Below are positions 20,872-31,947 of a DNA stretch of 64,000 nt, one piece after another; positions within the stretch are counted from its first letter, which is position 1, and every line of letters begins with the position of its first letter. The notes below the pieces were generated by a model. The model was not told where the DNA came from. It ran no database searches and saw only the letters and a program-made list of their open reading frames with translations. The DNA lies in contig JAUZTG010000048.1 of the NCBI GenBank assembly GCA_030734395.1, positions 310,001-374,000 of the forward strand. The letters are read 5' to 3'. The stretch comes from Sarocladium kiliense. Lineage: Eukaryota; Ascomycota; Sordariomycetes; Hypocreales; Sarocladiaceae. The position numbers and the translations under genes are program-made.

Positions 20872-21399
20872 TCAATCTGCCCGGCCCCGTTGGGCTGCCC
20901 AAGCCAGAATCGTCACGGTTCGCAGAAGGTCATCCATGACTGGGCGGTACTGAGAGTTCAGATTAGTTTGATTGAAGTTCGCGATACGTGACATTGGAGG
21001 AATGCCTGCCTGAGGTGCTTTGGGGAAGAAATGCATGGCCGCAGCATGAGTGTCCCAGCATTCGTTGGTGGAGAGAATGGAGGCACCTCGCGATGACGCC
21101 CTTGATGTTCCCAGGTACCCTAGACTTAAGTTGGGGGAAAGCAACATCGACTGCTGCTTTCGGACGGCCGGCAGATCAATCAGGTCTTCCCAGCTGATTT
21201 GGTCGACTTAGAGACTTTCCCGCCTGAACAGAATGCGCAAAACTTGATCATGCTGTTTCCGCTCTCCTTCAGCGGACCTTGATGGCTCCCACAGTTGGTA
21301 CCCATATCGAGGCCACTTTGGGTGGACAGCCAGTGTTTCGAGGCCTGGTCCATCAGGGTACTTCGCAAGCACGCGAATGTCGTGACTATCATCAACAAG
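20872..21399 (-). pseudogene. degraded coding stretch, unidentified family
   Basis: One minus-strand frame is open from about 21399 to a TGA at 20872 with a single internal stop (TAA at 21208-21210), 175 codons in all. Its composition is protein-like: DIRVLAKYPDGPGLETLAVH, KWPRYGYQLWEPSRSAEGER, then after the stop VDQISWEDLIDLPAVRKQQS and ILSTNECWDTHAAAMHFFP, ending TVTILAWAAQRGRAD. The last segment resembles an ankyrin-repeat helix pair, though this is weak. A 30-codon piece in another frame (21392-21484, FNITISDDGRSTFEDLFG) may be a further fragment. No complete gene can be built. It could also be a chance open frame. Confidence 0.35.
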
Positions 21400-21540
21400 G
21401 TGTCACAAGGCCAAAGAGGTCCTCGAAAGTCGAGCGACCGTCGTCAGAGATGGTGATGTTAAAGAGGACATCATGGCGCTGCATCAGCGTGGCCCAAAGC
21501 CTAACGCATCTTGAGCCTTAACCTTTGACAAGTCGCAAGA

Positions 21541-23211
21541 ATGTCTCTCCCTATCGAAGAAACGGTCTACGATGTCATTATCGTCGGTGCCGGACCATGT
21601 GGCCTTGCCACAGCTGCCCGCATGAGAGAGCATACTCCTGCTGCCCTGTTCACTGATGAGGAACATCGGCGTTTTCGCTTCCTACGACGTCCCCGGAAAG
21701 GAAGCACAGGCAATGCTCGGCACGATCAGGAGGTCTCCGATCAGCAACTGCTAGTCATTGATGCCGACGACGATAAGTGGCTTGGGAGATGGAAAAGGTT
21801 GTTCAAAACATACGACATTTCTCATCTTCGCAGCCCAATGTTCTGGCACGTGGATCCATTAGACCGCGATGCCCTCCTCGCACACGCCTATCATAATGAG
21901 AGAGCAGACGAATTGATCGAGATCCGAAATTGTGTCGGAAAAGAGAAGAGCAAGCACGCGCATAAGAAAGCGAGAGGAAGCAAAGCGTGTGGGAGCAAGT
22001 AAGCGCTCGTGCCGAGTTGATGTTGGTTCCAAACTGACCATTTCGGCAGACAAGATGCTAAATTCGACATAAATATCCGAGAACGCAACGACTACTTCAC
22101 TCCGTCACAAGCCTTGTTCTGTGACCACTGCCAAGATGTGGCTGATCGGTATCATCTTGGGGCAGAGCTCCTGCGCAAGGAGACACTCACCGATCTTGGT
22201 TACTCCGTGGTCCGCGGTGTATCCATCGATGACGAGAAGCTCTTCACAATAACGACGAACAAAGTCAAACGCTATGCGAGGGTAGTGGTTCTGGCCGTTG
22301 GCCCTGCAAACCGGCCCAAGCTTCCAGCACTGCCCTCAATTCCCGACTCGCTTGCTGCGACACCTCAAGCATGCCACAGCATGCAGATCAAGCAGTTCCC
22401 CGATCCCATTGTTCAGAAAAAGATGGAGGCTGGGCGTCCCACAACTGTGCTCGTCGTAGGAGGCGGTCTTACATCGGGTCAACTCTCTGACCTCGCAGTT
22501 CGAAAGGGCGTGACGAGTGTTTGGCACATCATGCGAGGCCCTATGAAGGTAAAGCATTTCGATGTGGGCCTCGAATGGATGGGAAAGTACAAGAACGCCG
22601 AGCAGGCTCGATTTTGGACGGCAGATTCGGATCTCGAGCGACTGGAGATGATCAAGGAGGCTCGAGGAGGAGGAAGCATGACACCACTCTTTCATAAACG
22701 GCTGAAGAAGCATGTTGCATCGGAGAGGCTAAAGATTGTCACGGAGACTCAGATCAAAGACGCCAAACTCGAGGCCGTAAACGGAGAGTCGACTTGGACT
22801 GTCACGACAGAGCCGGCCATACCAGGTCTGCCCCGATTTGACTACATCTACTTCGCTACGGGCATTCAGAGCGACTTTACCACTCTTCCGTATCTTCAAA
22901 AGATGCTGGAGAACTATCCGATTCCTGGCTATGGGGGTTTCCCCTGCGTTACCGAGAACCTGATGTGGAGAAAGGACATTCCTCTTTTCCTCGTTGGAAG
23001 ACTTGCTGCTTTGCAATTGGGACCTGCAGCTCCCAACATTGGCGGCGCAAAGATTGGCGCCGAGAGGGTGGCCTGGGCAATTGAGGATCTCGCTGCGGCC
23101 AACGCATCTTGGGGACGTGGAGGAGGTGGTGAACCGGATGCTGCCCGTTATGAGACGAACGAGTATCTCTCTGGACACGGCAACATGTATCATGCTCTCG
23201 CTGTCGAGTAA
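21541..23211 (+). CDS. FAD-dependent monooxygenase-like flavoprotein, 539 aa
   Basis: Two exons (21541-21998 and 22050-23211) separated by a 51-bp phase-2 intron. The apparent stop at 22000 lies in the intron. An N-terminal FAD Rossmann motif DVIIVGAGPCGLA (about residues 11-23) is followed later by a second dinucleotide fold VLVVGGGLTSGQLSDLA for NADPH and the late YIYFATGIQSDF segment. This layout is that of class B flavin monooxygenases and ornithine/lysine N-hydroxylase relatives. Long basic insertions (KEKSKHAHKKARGSK) before the intron are unusual. No siderophore or natural-product genes are adjacent, so the substrate is unknown. It probably acts in the cytosol, as no signal peptide is seen. 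Confidence 0.75.
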
Positions 23212-23850
23212 TAGTTACAAGTAGAACAGCAGGCAGCTTCCATCGCCCTATTCAATCTGCTTCACGCAAGACTGTGGCACATAAATGAAGCACCTGCGCA
23301 TTCCTCGGGAGTAACGTTGTAAACTACGCGAATCACGTTTGCGAGATACGCACACCGACCGAAAAAGCAGTTCCGTTTGAGCAGATATGGGAGTGCGAAG
23401 GACTTGGTGGAGCTTGGCACGGTGTTCCTACCTGAAAGAAGCAACCATTATGAACACGATTAGGGAAAGGATGTACATCACCATCGGGAATTTCCCGAGA
23501 GCCTATGTGTGGGATGCTTCGATGGACTGCTCCTATCTTCAACCCCGCGCGCAGACGATGTGGGGGGCTCGCCATGCATGCTACCCGACGGGCGTGTGTC
23601 AGGGAGCATCACAGTCAAAGCGCTTTGTGACTTGCCTGATCAGGACACGAGAGAGTTGGCGATGGTCAGCGTCAGGGTATCAATGGGGTATGTAGCTGAG
23701 GTTCTGGGCGAGCGAGGTGCAAAGCTGGGCTCATTGGGACCTTGGCTTGTTTAGAGGAGCTATAAGTACTAATGGACACACACTTTGACGGATCGAAAGT
23801 ATAATCGGCATATTCTTGTTTATCCTCTTGTTGTCTTTCCAACGTAAACT
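23212..23850. other. intergenic, promoter of the CON-13-like gene
   Basis: About 640 bp. It contains a TATA element at 23761 and a pyrimidine-rich leader just before 23851. No gene. Confidence 0.5.
23761..23766 (+). promoter_or_regulatory. TATA element of the CON-13-like gene
   Basis: TATAAG, 90 bp upstream of the start codon at 23851, followed by a CT-rich leader. Confidence 0.4.
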
Positions 23851-25200
23851 ATGGGGGGATCAAAGGTATCGTGGCTCGCGGCAGCCCTCTTGCCTCTCGG
23901 TGCTGTGTCACAATTGTCCGAAATGGCTGTCGCATTCGAGGATGGGCTTGACCTCTTGAATCAAGGGCCAAGGGGAGGCCTCAACAATATTGGCTACACT
24001 CCCTTTGAGCTATACAAATGGCCGTGGGGTACTATCCCTCAGCGGTGCCATAGCGGAGCTTTACAGGATGATCTTTGTAGCCCGTACGATATGGAGGTAT
24101 ATGATGTGTGGTTCCCTGATGTAAGTCCTGCTCGCCTTGTCGATACTTGAGACGGCCTCGACAAGAGACTTCTTGCTAACTAAGACAAAGTGCCATGCTC
24201 CATGGAAGCTGTGTCGATGCAAAGATTCGCCTATGACTGCAGAGAGTATAGCCGTTAGAATGGCGTATGTTCCAAGCATGCACTTCATGACGAGCGTCAG
24301 CTGACGATTTGACAGCCAGATCCCCGTTACTGCGAGACAGTGGATCAGATTCTGGTCCTCATACAACGGTACCCTGAGTGCTGGTAATGGCGGAAATGAC
24401 ATCACCGTTTTTGGCGACGCTTCGGATGTCACAAGTATCTTCTTCCATGAAGTCGCTCACTCCCTGGACTCGTGGGCGATGGGACCCGAGTATGAAGGCA
24501 GCGCATTCTCTGGTACATTCCTTTCCCAATTCAGTCTCACCAATGACTTGACGTATTGACAATGGTGTAGACGAGAATTTCTGGAAGGGTGTCGTGGCAA
24601 GCGACACTTGCGTTCCTGATGACTATGCGAAGACTTGTATGTGAACCCAATGTTCGAAAGATGATCCCCCCCACGGGTCTGACCCTTTGGATAGCATACA
24701 ACGAAAACTTCGCTCAAGTATACGTCATGATTGCGTACAACACCCAAGTCCGTAGTATCTATAACTTCGATGTTGAGTGTATGGCCAACCAGATTGAGTA
24801 CGGCCAAGAGTTTCTTGAGCACCTCGCCGACTACTACCCCGAGACTGAATGCACTCGCCGCTGGTCGGAGGAAGACAGCCCTCGCGTATGTATGGGGCCC
24901 AAGGCGAGGTGGTCAGGGAGATGCAGAGGCATACCTGACGCAGAAGTTGATGAACCAGAGCCACCGATAGAAACTCCCCAACCGACGCCCACACCGACAC
25001 CTCAGCCTGATGAGGACGAGGAGATGAAGTATGTAAAGGGCATGCCGGTTGGCGTTCTGGTGGATGAGATTGCAAATGGAGAAGGCATTGCTATTGAACC
25101 AAATCGAGCTGATGATCCGGCTAAGCAACGGAAACTGGAAGAGAAGGATGCTCAACGCTGGCGAGAGACGCTTGAGAGAGCTGGCGTCGGTAGAAAGTGA
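23851..25200 (+). CDS. CON-13-like secreted zinc peptidase-domain protein, 370 aa
   Basis: Five exons (23851-24120, 24191-24264, 24316-24512, 24571-24636, 24695-25200), all junctions in phase. It resembles conidiation-specific protein 13 of Neurospora and its relatives, a putative metallopeptidase family. An N-terminal signal peptide (LAAALLPLGAVSQ) precedes Cys-rich segments (CHAPWKLCRC). The zinc motif HEVAHSLD (HExxH at 159-163) is followed by the conserved YNENFAQVYV region. The C-terminus adds a Pro/Thr linker (TPQPTPTPTPQPDEDEE) and a charged ~60-residue tail. Expression during conidiation is known for the Neurospora gene only. Substrate is unknown. Confidence 0.82.
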
Positions 25201-25777
25201 AGCAATACCAGCAATTGTCTTTATCTCGCTACATGCTAGCGCGATGAGGCTACCTTCTTATATTTCATGCTACTTGTTATTCTAGCTGATCTTGGATGTG
25301 CTTTCCAAATCGAAGTCAGCCACTCCGTTCTTTGAACAGAATCGTTCAGGGTGACCTTCTGCGCGAGGATCAGCACTCACATTATTCAAGTGCTGAATGG
25401 GCAAGTAATGAATGGATCATTTCAGACCGTGTCAGTTCCTTCAGCGGACTGAGTTAACAGAAAATATACTCTTTCCTCGTGAGTCAAGTCGCTGCACATT
25501 GAACGCATGACGTTACTTACTGATACGACTCCCAGGGCATTTTCCCATTCGAGACGCCAATTTCGATAGTATGTGCGCAAACGAAAAGGCGTTTACGGAA
25601 CCCCGTTCTGGTGGTTTAATCATGGACGGGACGACGGGAGCTAGGGATAGCCCGAAAAGAGAATTAAGAGTTCGTCCGATGAATCGGAGTATTGATATAT
25701 ATAACTACATTGATCTCGGGATATTAGTCATTCCTCATTGTATACACCCTATGACCTTTTGCCTTAATTCCCAATAC
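25201..25777. other. convergent intergenic region
   Basis: About 580 bp between two convergent 3' ends. No coding signal or repeat is evident. Confidence 0.5.
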
Positions 25778-26892
25778 CTATCTCAAGTTTGGAGGCACAA
25801 CGCCCTTGTCCAACACCAGGTTGCTGGTGCTCTCTCTGCTGCTGGTCTCAATGTCCGTCATCTTGTAGATTTCCAGTCCTGTATTATCGGTTCTTGAGCG
25901 CTCGCCGCCTGACCCTCCAATGGTCACAATGTGGTTGGAGCCTTTTCCACCAGACTTGCTACCGTAGCCACCCGACCCTGTCTGGTGATACCCGGACCCG
26001 GTACTTCGCCTCGTCCGGTATGTCTCCTTGCGGAAGAGCCCGACCATGACGGGAGCGTTGATTGCGAATATAGTGGTGAGTGCTTCGCGAAAGACCCAGA
26101 CGGAGGATTGCGCGAGGTTTGGGCCCTGGTCGACAGAGAAGACGCATCGGACGATAGCCATCGCCATGACGAAGAGACCAAGAGACATCAGGAAGGTAAT
26201 GCCAATCTTCTTCCAAAGGGGCAACTGAATGGTAGCCATGGTTGTGATGGGCACAACTAGCAACATACCGTCGACTAGAACATTGCCTGCGGCGATGACG
26301 ATGTTCTGTGTTACGCCGGCCGAGCACTCGAAACCTGGATCGGGGAGGATTTGCCAGTTTCGATGGATTGGCATGCAATGGAAGATAGTAGCGAAGCATG
26401 CAGCGAAGAAACAGGCTATTGACACAGCGATCATGATCCAGACATAGGTGTGCATCCTCGTCTGTCGTCTGTTTACAGTGTGATCAGCATACGTGGCCGT
26501 GACCTGAACGTTGGGAACTAGTAGACCTACGTGAGCTGGAGGAAGAAGGAAAGGAGAACGCCCTTTGCGCTCCATACCAGGCAGATGAGGATGAAGAACG
26601 AGGCATACATGCCCTTGGCACCCTTGGTAATATCCTCACGCATCTGAGGTGTCAAAGCCTCTCGCATCTCCTGAGTAAAGCCCAGAGGAGCACCAACAAC
26701 AGCGAGGTACTCAACCATAGCGAAGAGTGCCGTGTGCCAGACGAAGACTGAGACAGAGAACCAGTCATCCCAGCGCCAGCCTCGAATGCCTCCCATAGTT
26801 TTCAGGCGGAGAAGCCATCGCACCACAAGGATCAGACTTCCGGCCACATACTCTGCGCGGCTTTCGATGAGGGCAGGAGGGACTTCAGCCAT
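25778..26892 (-). CDS. fungal rhodopsin-domain integral membrane protein (Pth11-related), 350 aa
   Basis: Two exons (26531-26892 and 25778-26468, intron 26469-26530) join ...SFFLQLT to RQTRMHTYVWIM. About seven hydrophobic helices span residues 15-285, with the hallmarks of the fungal rhodopsin-domain family: RWDDW in the first loop, LVWSAKGVLLSFFLQL, the FHCMPIHRNW segment after TM4, CSAGVTQN, and VLVDGMLLVVP. The cytosolic C-terminus is Gly/Ser-rich (SGSGYHQTGSGGYGSKSGG) and then charged. Family members include Pth11-like receptors, but this one lacks the extracellular CFEM domain and its ligand is unknown. It is probably at the plasma membrane. Confidence 0.8.
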
Positions 26893-28210
26893 CGTTTTGG
26901 AATCAAGAAGACTTCTCAGATAGTCGGCGTTTCGAGGACAGCGTTAAGGCTGAAGATGAATGAGTTTAGCTTATACATCTACAGCTTCCCGGAGAGTTGT
27001 CTGACTTTGTGCTTTTGAATCGTTCGACCGACCCTGCAAATGGAGTGCCGAGAAGCTATGGAAATGCCGTCAATGGGACCTTTGAGCCCCCTTACAAGGG
27101 ACCCTGGGGGTTACATAACCCGAGGAGACGTTCTTCCTCCGGGTGTCGGAGGATGTTATGCTGTTCCTCGCAAGGATTTCATGCTTAGAGTGGGTTTGAT
27201 AGACATTCGCTTCGGGATTTGGCCTTCGGACGTTGTGCGACTGCGGGACTAGAGCAGAGAGTGTCCAGAATCACAAGTACGTTCACTGACCGAAATGAGA
27301 GTCAATGATCTCTAGAATTGTATCAGAATCACAGAGACCTATTGCGTATGTTCAACGATCTTGAAAATAGAGCGTCTTTGGAAATTCCAACGACCAGTCA
27401 AACAAGTCCAAGCATCTGCAGGTCTCAGACGTATTCCACAGCATCCGCAGTATCCCGTTGTTTGACAGCAAACGGTCCCTACGCCACTGGCGCCTCTCAT
27501 TGTCATTCAGTGAGGCAAATGAACCCTGGCAGCAAGGAGGAGAACGTCTGCAGCAGTGACTTGATTCTTTGAGCACTTTGCTGATCACTGTTTCGCCTAT
27601 CTTTATTCATCAATGATCAGCAATAATAATGGGGCAAGCAGCTGCTCTTACCCAGACCTTGGAAAAGTCTTCACCTCCACTGCTGGGCATGGATATCCTC
27701 AATGCGAGTTACGCGTGTACTGTGCCGCATTGTAACATAGGTTCCCCGGGATGGAGTCTTGGAAACCACCCAAGTACCCGCAAATTGACGGCTTCATCCC
27801 TGCTTCATCCTTGAACAACGACCCCTGCTAGGGCTTCGCAAGAGGATTTCGGCCGCTGGGGAAGGCTTCAAAGGTCCACTTGTCAGTTGACAGAACTAAG
27901 AGCGACCCATCTGACTCATGAAGCCATCCTAGGTTCCCCGCTTCGGCTTGGAGACTGGCCAATTTAGACAGCTATCTTGCAGCCATAGCTCTTCTTGGCC
28001 GTTGTGCCCTTGGAGATTGAGTGCCGAGAGGCGAAAGTAGGCGAGGAAAAGGCACATAAGGGAAAGTCGATGCTGTTACTATGCTCCCCACAGAACTGAA
28101 ACGTGCATTTCGAAATAATACACATAACTGCCGGCAAGAGTTGCATGTACTTGCGGACGTCCGGGCCCTTTGAAGCTATTGCCAACTCCAAATCAACCTA
28201 CTTAGACACA
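26893..28210. other. divergent intergenic region
   Basis: About 1.3 kb between the rhodopsin-domain gene (-) and the O-methyltransferase gene (+). Several short ORFs in all frames, none with family features. No repeat or RNA gene recognised. Confidence 0.5.
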
Positions 28211-29404
28211 ATGGCGACCGACATTGTATCCACACTTGACGCGATCGATCCGAGTCAATTTACCTCCGAAGTCGACCGCTTTGCTGCGAAGGAGGCTGCT
28301 CGTCGTCTCCTTGCTCGCCTCGAAACTCCATTTGAACAAGCATGGGCGATCTCATTCGAGGGCCCCGGCCTCTTCGCAGGTCTGCAGATGGTGCAAGATC
28401 TGGGCATCTGGACCAAATGGACTGAAGAGGACAAGAAAGATCCCGGCGCCGCAAGGACACTCGAGGAGCTGCTTAGTTGGGCGAATGCGAAGTGCGAGCC
28501 GAACCTGTTGCGTCGGTTTGTGAAGCACATCGCTGCTCTCTACCTGCTCACCGAGACGGCGACGGATACTTGGAAACCGACGGCTTTCTCTTTGTCCCTC
28601 GGTAATAAGGAAACATACGGCGGTGAAGTCATAAAGGCTGGTATTGACCACGGAATCCCTTGTGGCAACAACCTCGCAAGGTTCCTGGCCAAGAACAACT
28701 ACAAGGAACCGCTCGACATTCCTAGCTTTGATAACTACCGCGATGTCTTCGGTCGCGATTTCTTCTCTTACGTTCAAGACCACCCCGAGGCCGGTGGCTC
28801 GTTCCAGGGCGTGATGACGGCGCTGACATACTACAAGATGCTCTGGACTGATGTCTACGACACTCAACCTCTCGTCTCTGGCGCCGACCTCAGCAAAACA
28901 CTGTTCGTTGATGTCGGCGGTGCTCAGGGTTTGGACGCACAGCGCCTTCTTGACCGCCATCCTGATCTCCCCGCCGATGTTCTCATCGTTCAGGACCTGC
29001 CCGAGGTCGTCACCACTCACAGCAAAGAGAAGCTCGACGACCGCATCCGCAAGATGGCACATGACTTCTTCCAACCGCAGCCCATCGCCGGCGCTCGCGC
29101 ATACTTCTTCCACGCCGTACCCCACGATTGGCCGAACGCAGACGTTGCACGCATGTTCGCCGAGGTGAAGAAGGTGATGACGCCTGGATATTCCAAGCTG
29201 CTTATTTACGAGGTCGTCATGCCTGAAGAGGGAGCGACTCACTTGCAGACTACGCTGGATCTGGCACTCATGAGTTGTACCTCTGGATTGGAGAGGACAG
29301 AGGCGGCATGGAAGGCGTTGTTAAACGAGACTGGCTTCAAGATTCTGAGCATCTCGAGGCACCCGAGAGCGATTGAGAGTGTTATCGAGGCGGAGATCGC
29401 GTGA
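28211..29404 (+). CDS. SAM-dependent O-methyltransferase (secondary-metabolism type), 397 aa
   Basis: Intronless. It transfers methyl from S-adenosylmethionine to a hydroxyl, as in plant-like and fungal natural-product O-methyltransferases. An N-terminal helical dimerisation domain (residues 1-200) precedes the Rossmann fold with motif I DVGGAQG (from D234), an acidic QDLPEV segment, FFHAVPHDWPN, and LLIYEVVMPEEGATH near the end. The start at MATDIVSTLD was chosen because the frame upstream has no ATG giving a better N-terminus. No polyketide synthase, NRPS or terpene cyclase lies nearby, so it is an orphan tailoring enzyme or a detoxifying methylase. Confidence 0.8.
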   Translation: MATDIVSTLDAIDPSQFTSEVDRFAAKEAARRLLARLETPFEQAWAISFEGPGLFAGLQMVQDLGIWTKWTEEDKKDPGAARTLEELLSWANAKCEPNLLRRFVKHIAALYLLTETATDTWKPTAFSLSLGNKETYGGEVIKAGIDHGIPCGNNLARFLAKNNYKEPLDIPSFDNYRDVFGRDFFSYVQDHPEAGGSFQGVMTALTYYKMLWTDVYDTQPLVSGADLSKTLFVDVGGAQGLDAQRLLDRHPDLPADVLIVQDLPEVVTTHSKEKLDDRIRKMAHDFFQPQPIAGARAYFFHAVPHDWPNADVARMFAEVKKVMTPGYSKLLIYEVVMPEEGATHLQTTLDLALMSCTSGLERTEAAWKALLNETGFKILSISRHPRAIESVIEAEIA

Positions 29405-30090
29405 CGTATGTTAGCCTGAAATTGATTGATGCATTATGTTGAGGAGATGATGAATATACTCTACCTCTTGTCGAAGCTACTATTCGGGCCGCCTGAAGCT
29501 GAGTATGGTCCGATAAACGCATGTGGGTTAAAGTCATCATTCAATATGGAATGATATGCCGAAGCTTCAAAAGGACCTGATCAACCGCAAATCCCAATCA
29601 ATCGCGTTCAGTAACTTACCATGGTTCTTCTATGCGGTGGCATATACTTGAAGACCTTCACCATGCAGACTCATAGTTCCGTTGCCAATAGCCTCTTCTA
29701 CCTCGGAACAAAGATCACGGGATTATATAATTGCGAACAAAGAAAGATTTCGGGTACGAGTGCTGGGTGTTGTTTCTGCACGAATAGTATGATGGCGCAT
29801 CCAGTAGCCCCTGCATATCTTTTACCCCGGATCCCATTCACCCAGCAGCCGGCGTGTCATGCATATAGCATCTGCCCTCATCCACTCCCGGAGCACCAAG
29901 CTCCATCTGCCGAATGGGCAGAAAACGGAAGTTCATTATTCGGGTCTTCGGCTGTAAGTTGAGATATGCGTTATCGAATTGAAGAAATGATCCGCAAACC
30001 TGCTGGACTTATAATGAAGTCGCCGCAATGGTCGTATCAACATTTTCTCGTGCAAGTTGTTAGCCAAGAGAGCAATTCGATCTTGCAGCG
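29405..30090. other. promoter region of the GH5 gene
   Basis: About 690 bp. It contains a CreA-type CCCCGG near 29826, an AT-rich TATA-like stretch near 29720 and another (TTATAATG) near 30009, and TTAGCC (30060-30065), the reverse complement of an XlnR-type GGCTAA core, very close to the start codon. These short motifs are only suggestive. Confidence 0.4.
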
Positions 30091-31366
30091 ATGATGAAGT
30101 CTGCCGCCCTCCTCCTTTCAGCAGCCCTTCGGGCTTCCGCTGCCATTTACTATGCTGGTGTCGCTGAGTCGGGTGGAGAATTCGGCCTGTACATCAACGA
30201 GAACGGCGACAAGCTGGGCTTGCCTGGACGCTTCAATGCGGACTATGCTTTTGCCAACCCAGACACTGTCGACGTCTTCGTGGATGAGCAAGGCTTCAAC
30301 CTTTTCCGAGTCGCTTTTGTTCTGGAGCGATTGTGTCCGCTTGAGACTGGGCTCGGCGCGACCTTCAATGAGACTGTAAGTGCGGATGGAGTCTCTCTTG
30401 GAGACTTGAGCTAACATGGATAGTATTTCGATCTGTATAAGGAAGCAATTGACTACATCACCGTCACCAAAAATGCTTGTAAGTGAAATAGCTTGCTCGT
30501 TAGACTCGTACCTAATTGTTATAGACGCCATCTTGGACCCTCATAATTACATGAGGTACAACGACCCTTACCAGCAGCCCATGTCCGGTAGCATCATTGG
30601 GAACACCTCCGACGAGACTGCAGCCACTACAGAGCAGTTTGCCGAATTCTGGCATGAGCTCGCCGATCGCTTCAAGGACAATGAACGAGTCGCATTCGGC
30701 ATCATGAACGAGCCCCACGACATGCCAACCCAGCTTGTCTTCGACAATAACCAGGCAGCAGTCGACGCCATCCGTGCCACAGGCGCAACAAACCTCATCC
30801 TGGTCCCGGGCAACAACTGGTCAGGAGGCCACAGCTGGACCCAGAACTGGGGTGGTGATCTCCTCCCCAACAGCGAGTTCATGGGCAACATCCAGGATCC
30901 GGCGAATAACTGGGTTCTCGACATCCACGAGTATCTCGACACGGACTATAGCGGTACTGCCACCGAGTGCGTCAACTCGTACGAGGAAAACATGGCCGAG
31001 CTCACAGCCTGGCTTCGCGACAATGGTCTCAAGGCAATGGTCACCGAGTTCGGAGGCTCTGACTCTGAGGCTTGCAAGACCATGCTCGCCGATGCTCTGG
31101 AATACATGGAAAGCAACGACGAGTATATTGGCTGGACAGCCTGGGCAGCTGGACCTCTTTGGGGCGCCAACTCGCCTTGCTGCAGCAGTTCGCAGCAGCT
31201 AGGTAGCTTGGAGCCGGGCAGCACCGCGGCTGGAGGCGGTCCTGGGCTGTATGATAATGTTTGGCTTCCTGTGTTCGTGCCGAATCTCCCGGAGACGTTG
31301 GACTGGGATGGCGCTATCGACTCTCATGTCGGAGGCGGAGGGAACATAACGCGACGATGGATCTAA
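30091..31366 (+). CDS. GH5 endo-beta-1,4-glucanase, secreted, 393 aa
   Basis: Three exons (30091-30375, 30424-30478, 30525-31366). It hydrolyses internal beta-1,4 bonds of cellulose outside the cell. A signal peptide (residues 2-17) leads straight into the (beta/alpha)8 barrel. Catalytic acid E176 is in GIMNEPHD, nucleophile E288 in MVTEFGG, and the substrate-site HEYLDTDYSG lies between. Disulfide-type CCSSS occurs near the end. There is no CBM1, so binding to crystalline cellulose should be weak. The order of motifs fits subfamily GH5_5 (fungal Cel5A type). The MMK start gives two possible ATGs. Confidence 0.9.
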
Positions 31367-31947
31367 TGCTGCTAGTTACTGATGTGCCTGCTGTTTTGCT
31401 GAGTGCCTTATGATTACTTCATCTGGGTTTCAGCTTCGCTCGTCTCTTCGTGCCTCAATATGTGGGCTGGAAACAATGACAGGATCAAAAGCTGGGCATG
31501 AAATGTCGGCATGGGCTCCCTGCGAGCCTCGCGTATGTAGGCCAGCGCGGGACCCTGCATCTCCTCGGCCCTTCATGAAATCTCACCCCTTTTGTTACAG
31601 CGATTTGTTCGGCTATGAAGATCCCCCATATTATTATGTACTTGACACGGTCTCATTTAATTATTGCAGTCTCTAGATCGGGCCTCTGTTCCCTGTAACT
31701 GTAGCTGAGACCATCCCATGCCAACAGCCCAGCGGTGATGTCACGATGCCCTGACGTCACTGGAGATAAGGGGGGATAAGCGAGCGAGGACCCTTAAAGC
31801 CATCAGCAGCTTCTCTCCTTCACCAGCATGCAAACAACATACAAGTAATTCACCACAAACAAAAAGTCATCATCAATATACTTCAACAAACAATCTCATA
31901 TCAACATCCATCAAATCCATCAACAACACATTACACAAACCGCCGAG
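31367..31947. other. intergenic, promoter of the small mitochondrial protein gene
   Basis: About 580 bp. It carries two CREB/ATF-type elements and an AGGGG stress element (listed below), then an A/C-rich leader (31830-31945) free of ATG-initiated long ORFs. Confidence 0.5.
31736..31773 (+). promoter_or_regulatory. CRE (ATF/CREB) pair plus STRE
   Basis: TGATGTCA (31736-31743) and the perfect palindrome TGACGTCA (31752-31759) are followed by AGGGG (31769-31773), about 175-212 bp upstream of the start at 31948. Such sites bind AtfA/Sko1-type bZIP and Msn2/Seb1-type factors in fungi, suggesting stress control. Confidence 0.5.

Noticed and set aside
20275..20953. Plus-strand ORFs of 120 and 144 codons between MDR and the flavoprotein gene
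   Set aside because: They overlap each other in different frames, have no domain, and their amino-acid make-up is not protein-like. Left as uncharacterised sequence.
28352..29242. 296-codon antisense ORF within the O-methyltransferase gene
   Set aside because: No ATG-supported start of its own, no motif, and the sense strand encodes all O-methyltransferase motifs.
19144..29404. Possible secondary-metabolite cluster (MDR, flavoprotein, O-methyltransferase)
   Set aside because: No backbone synthase, no pathway transcription factor or transporter, and the genes are separated by unrelated ones.
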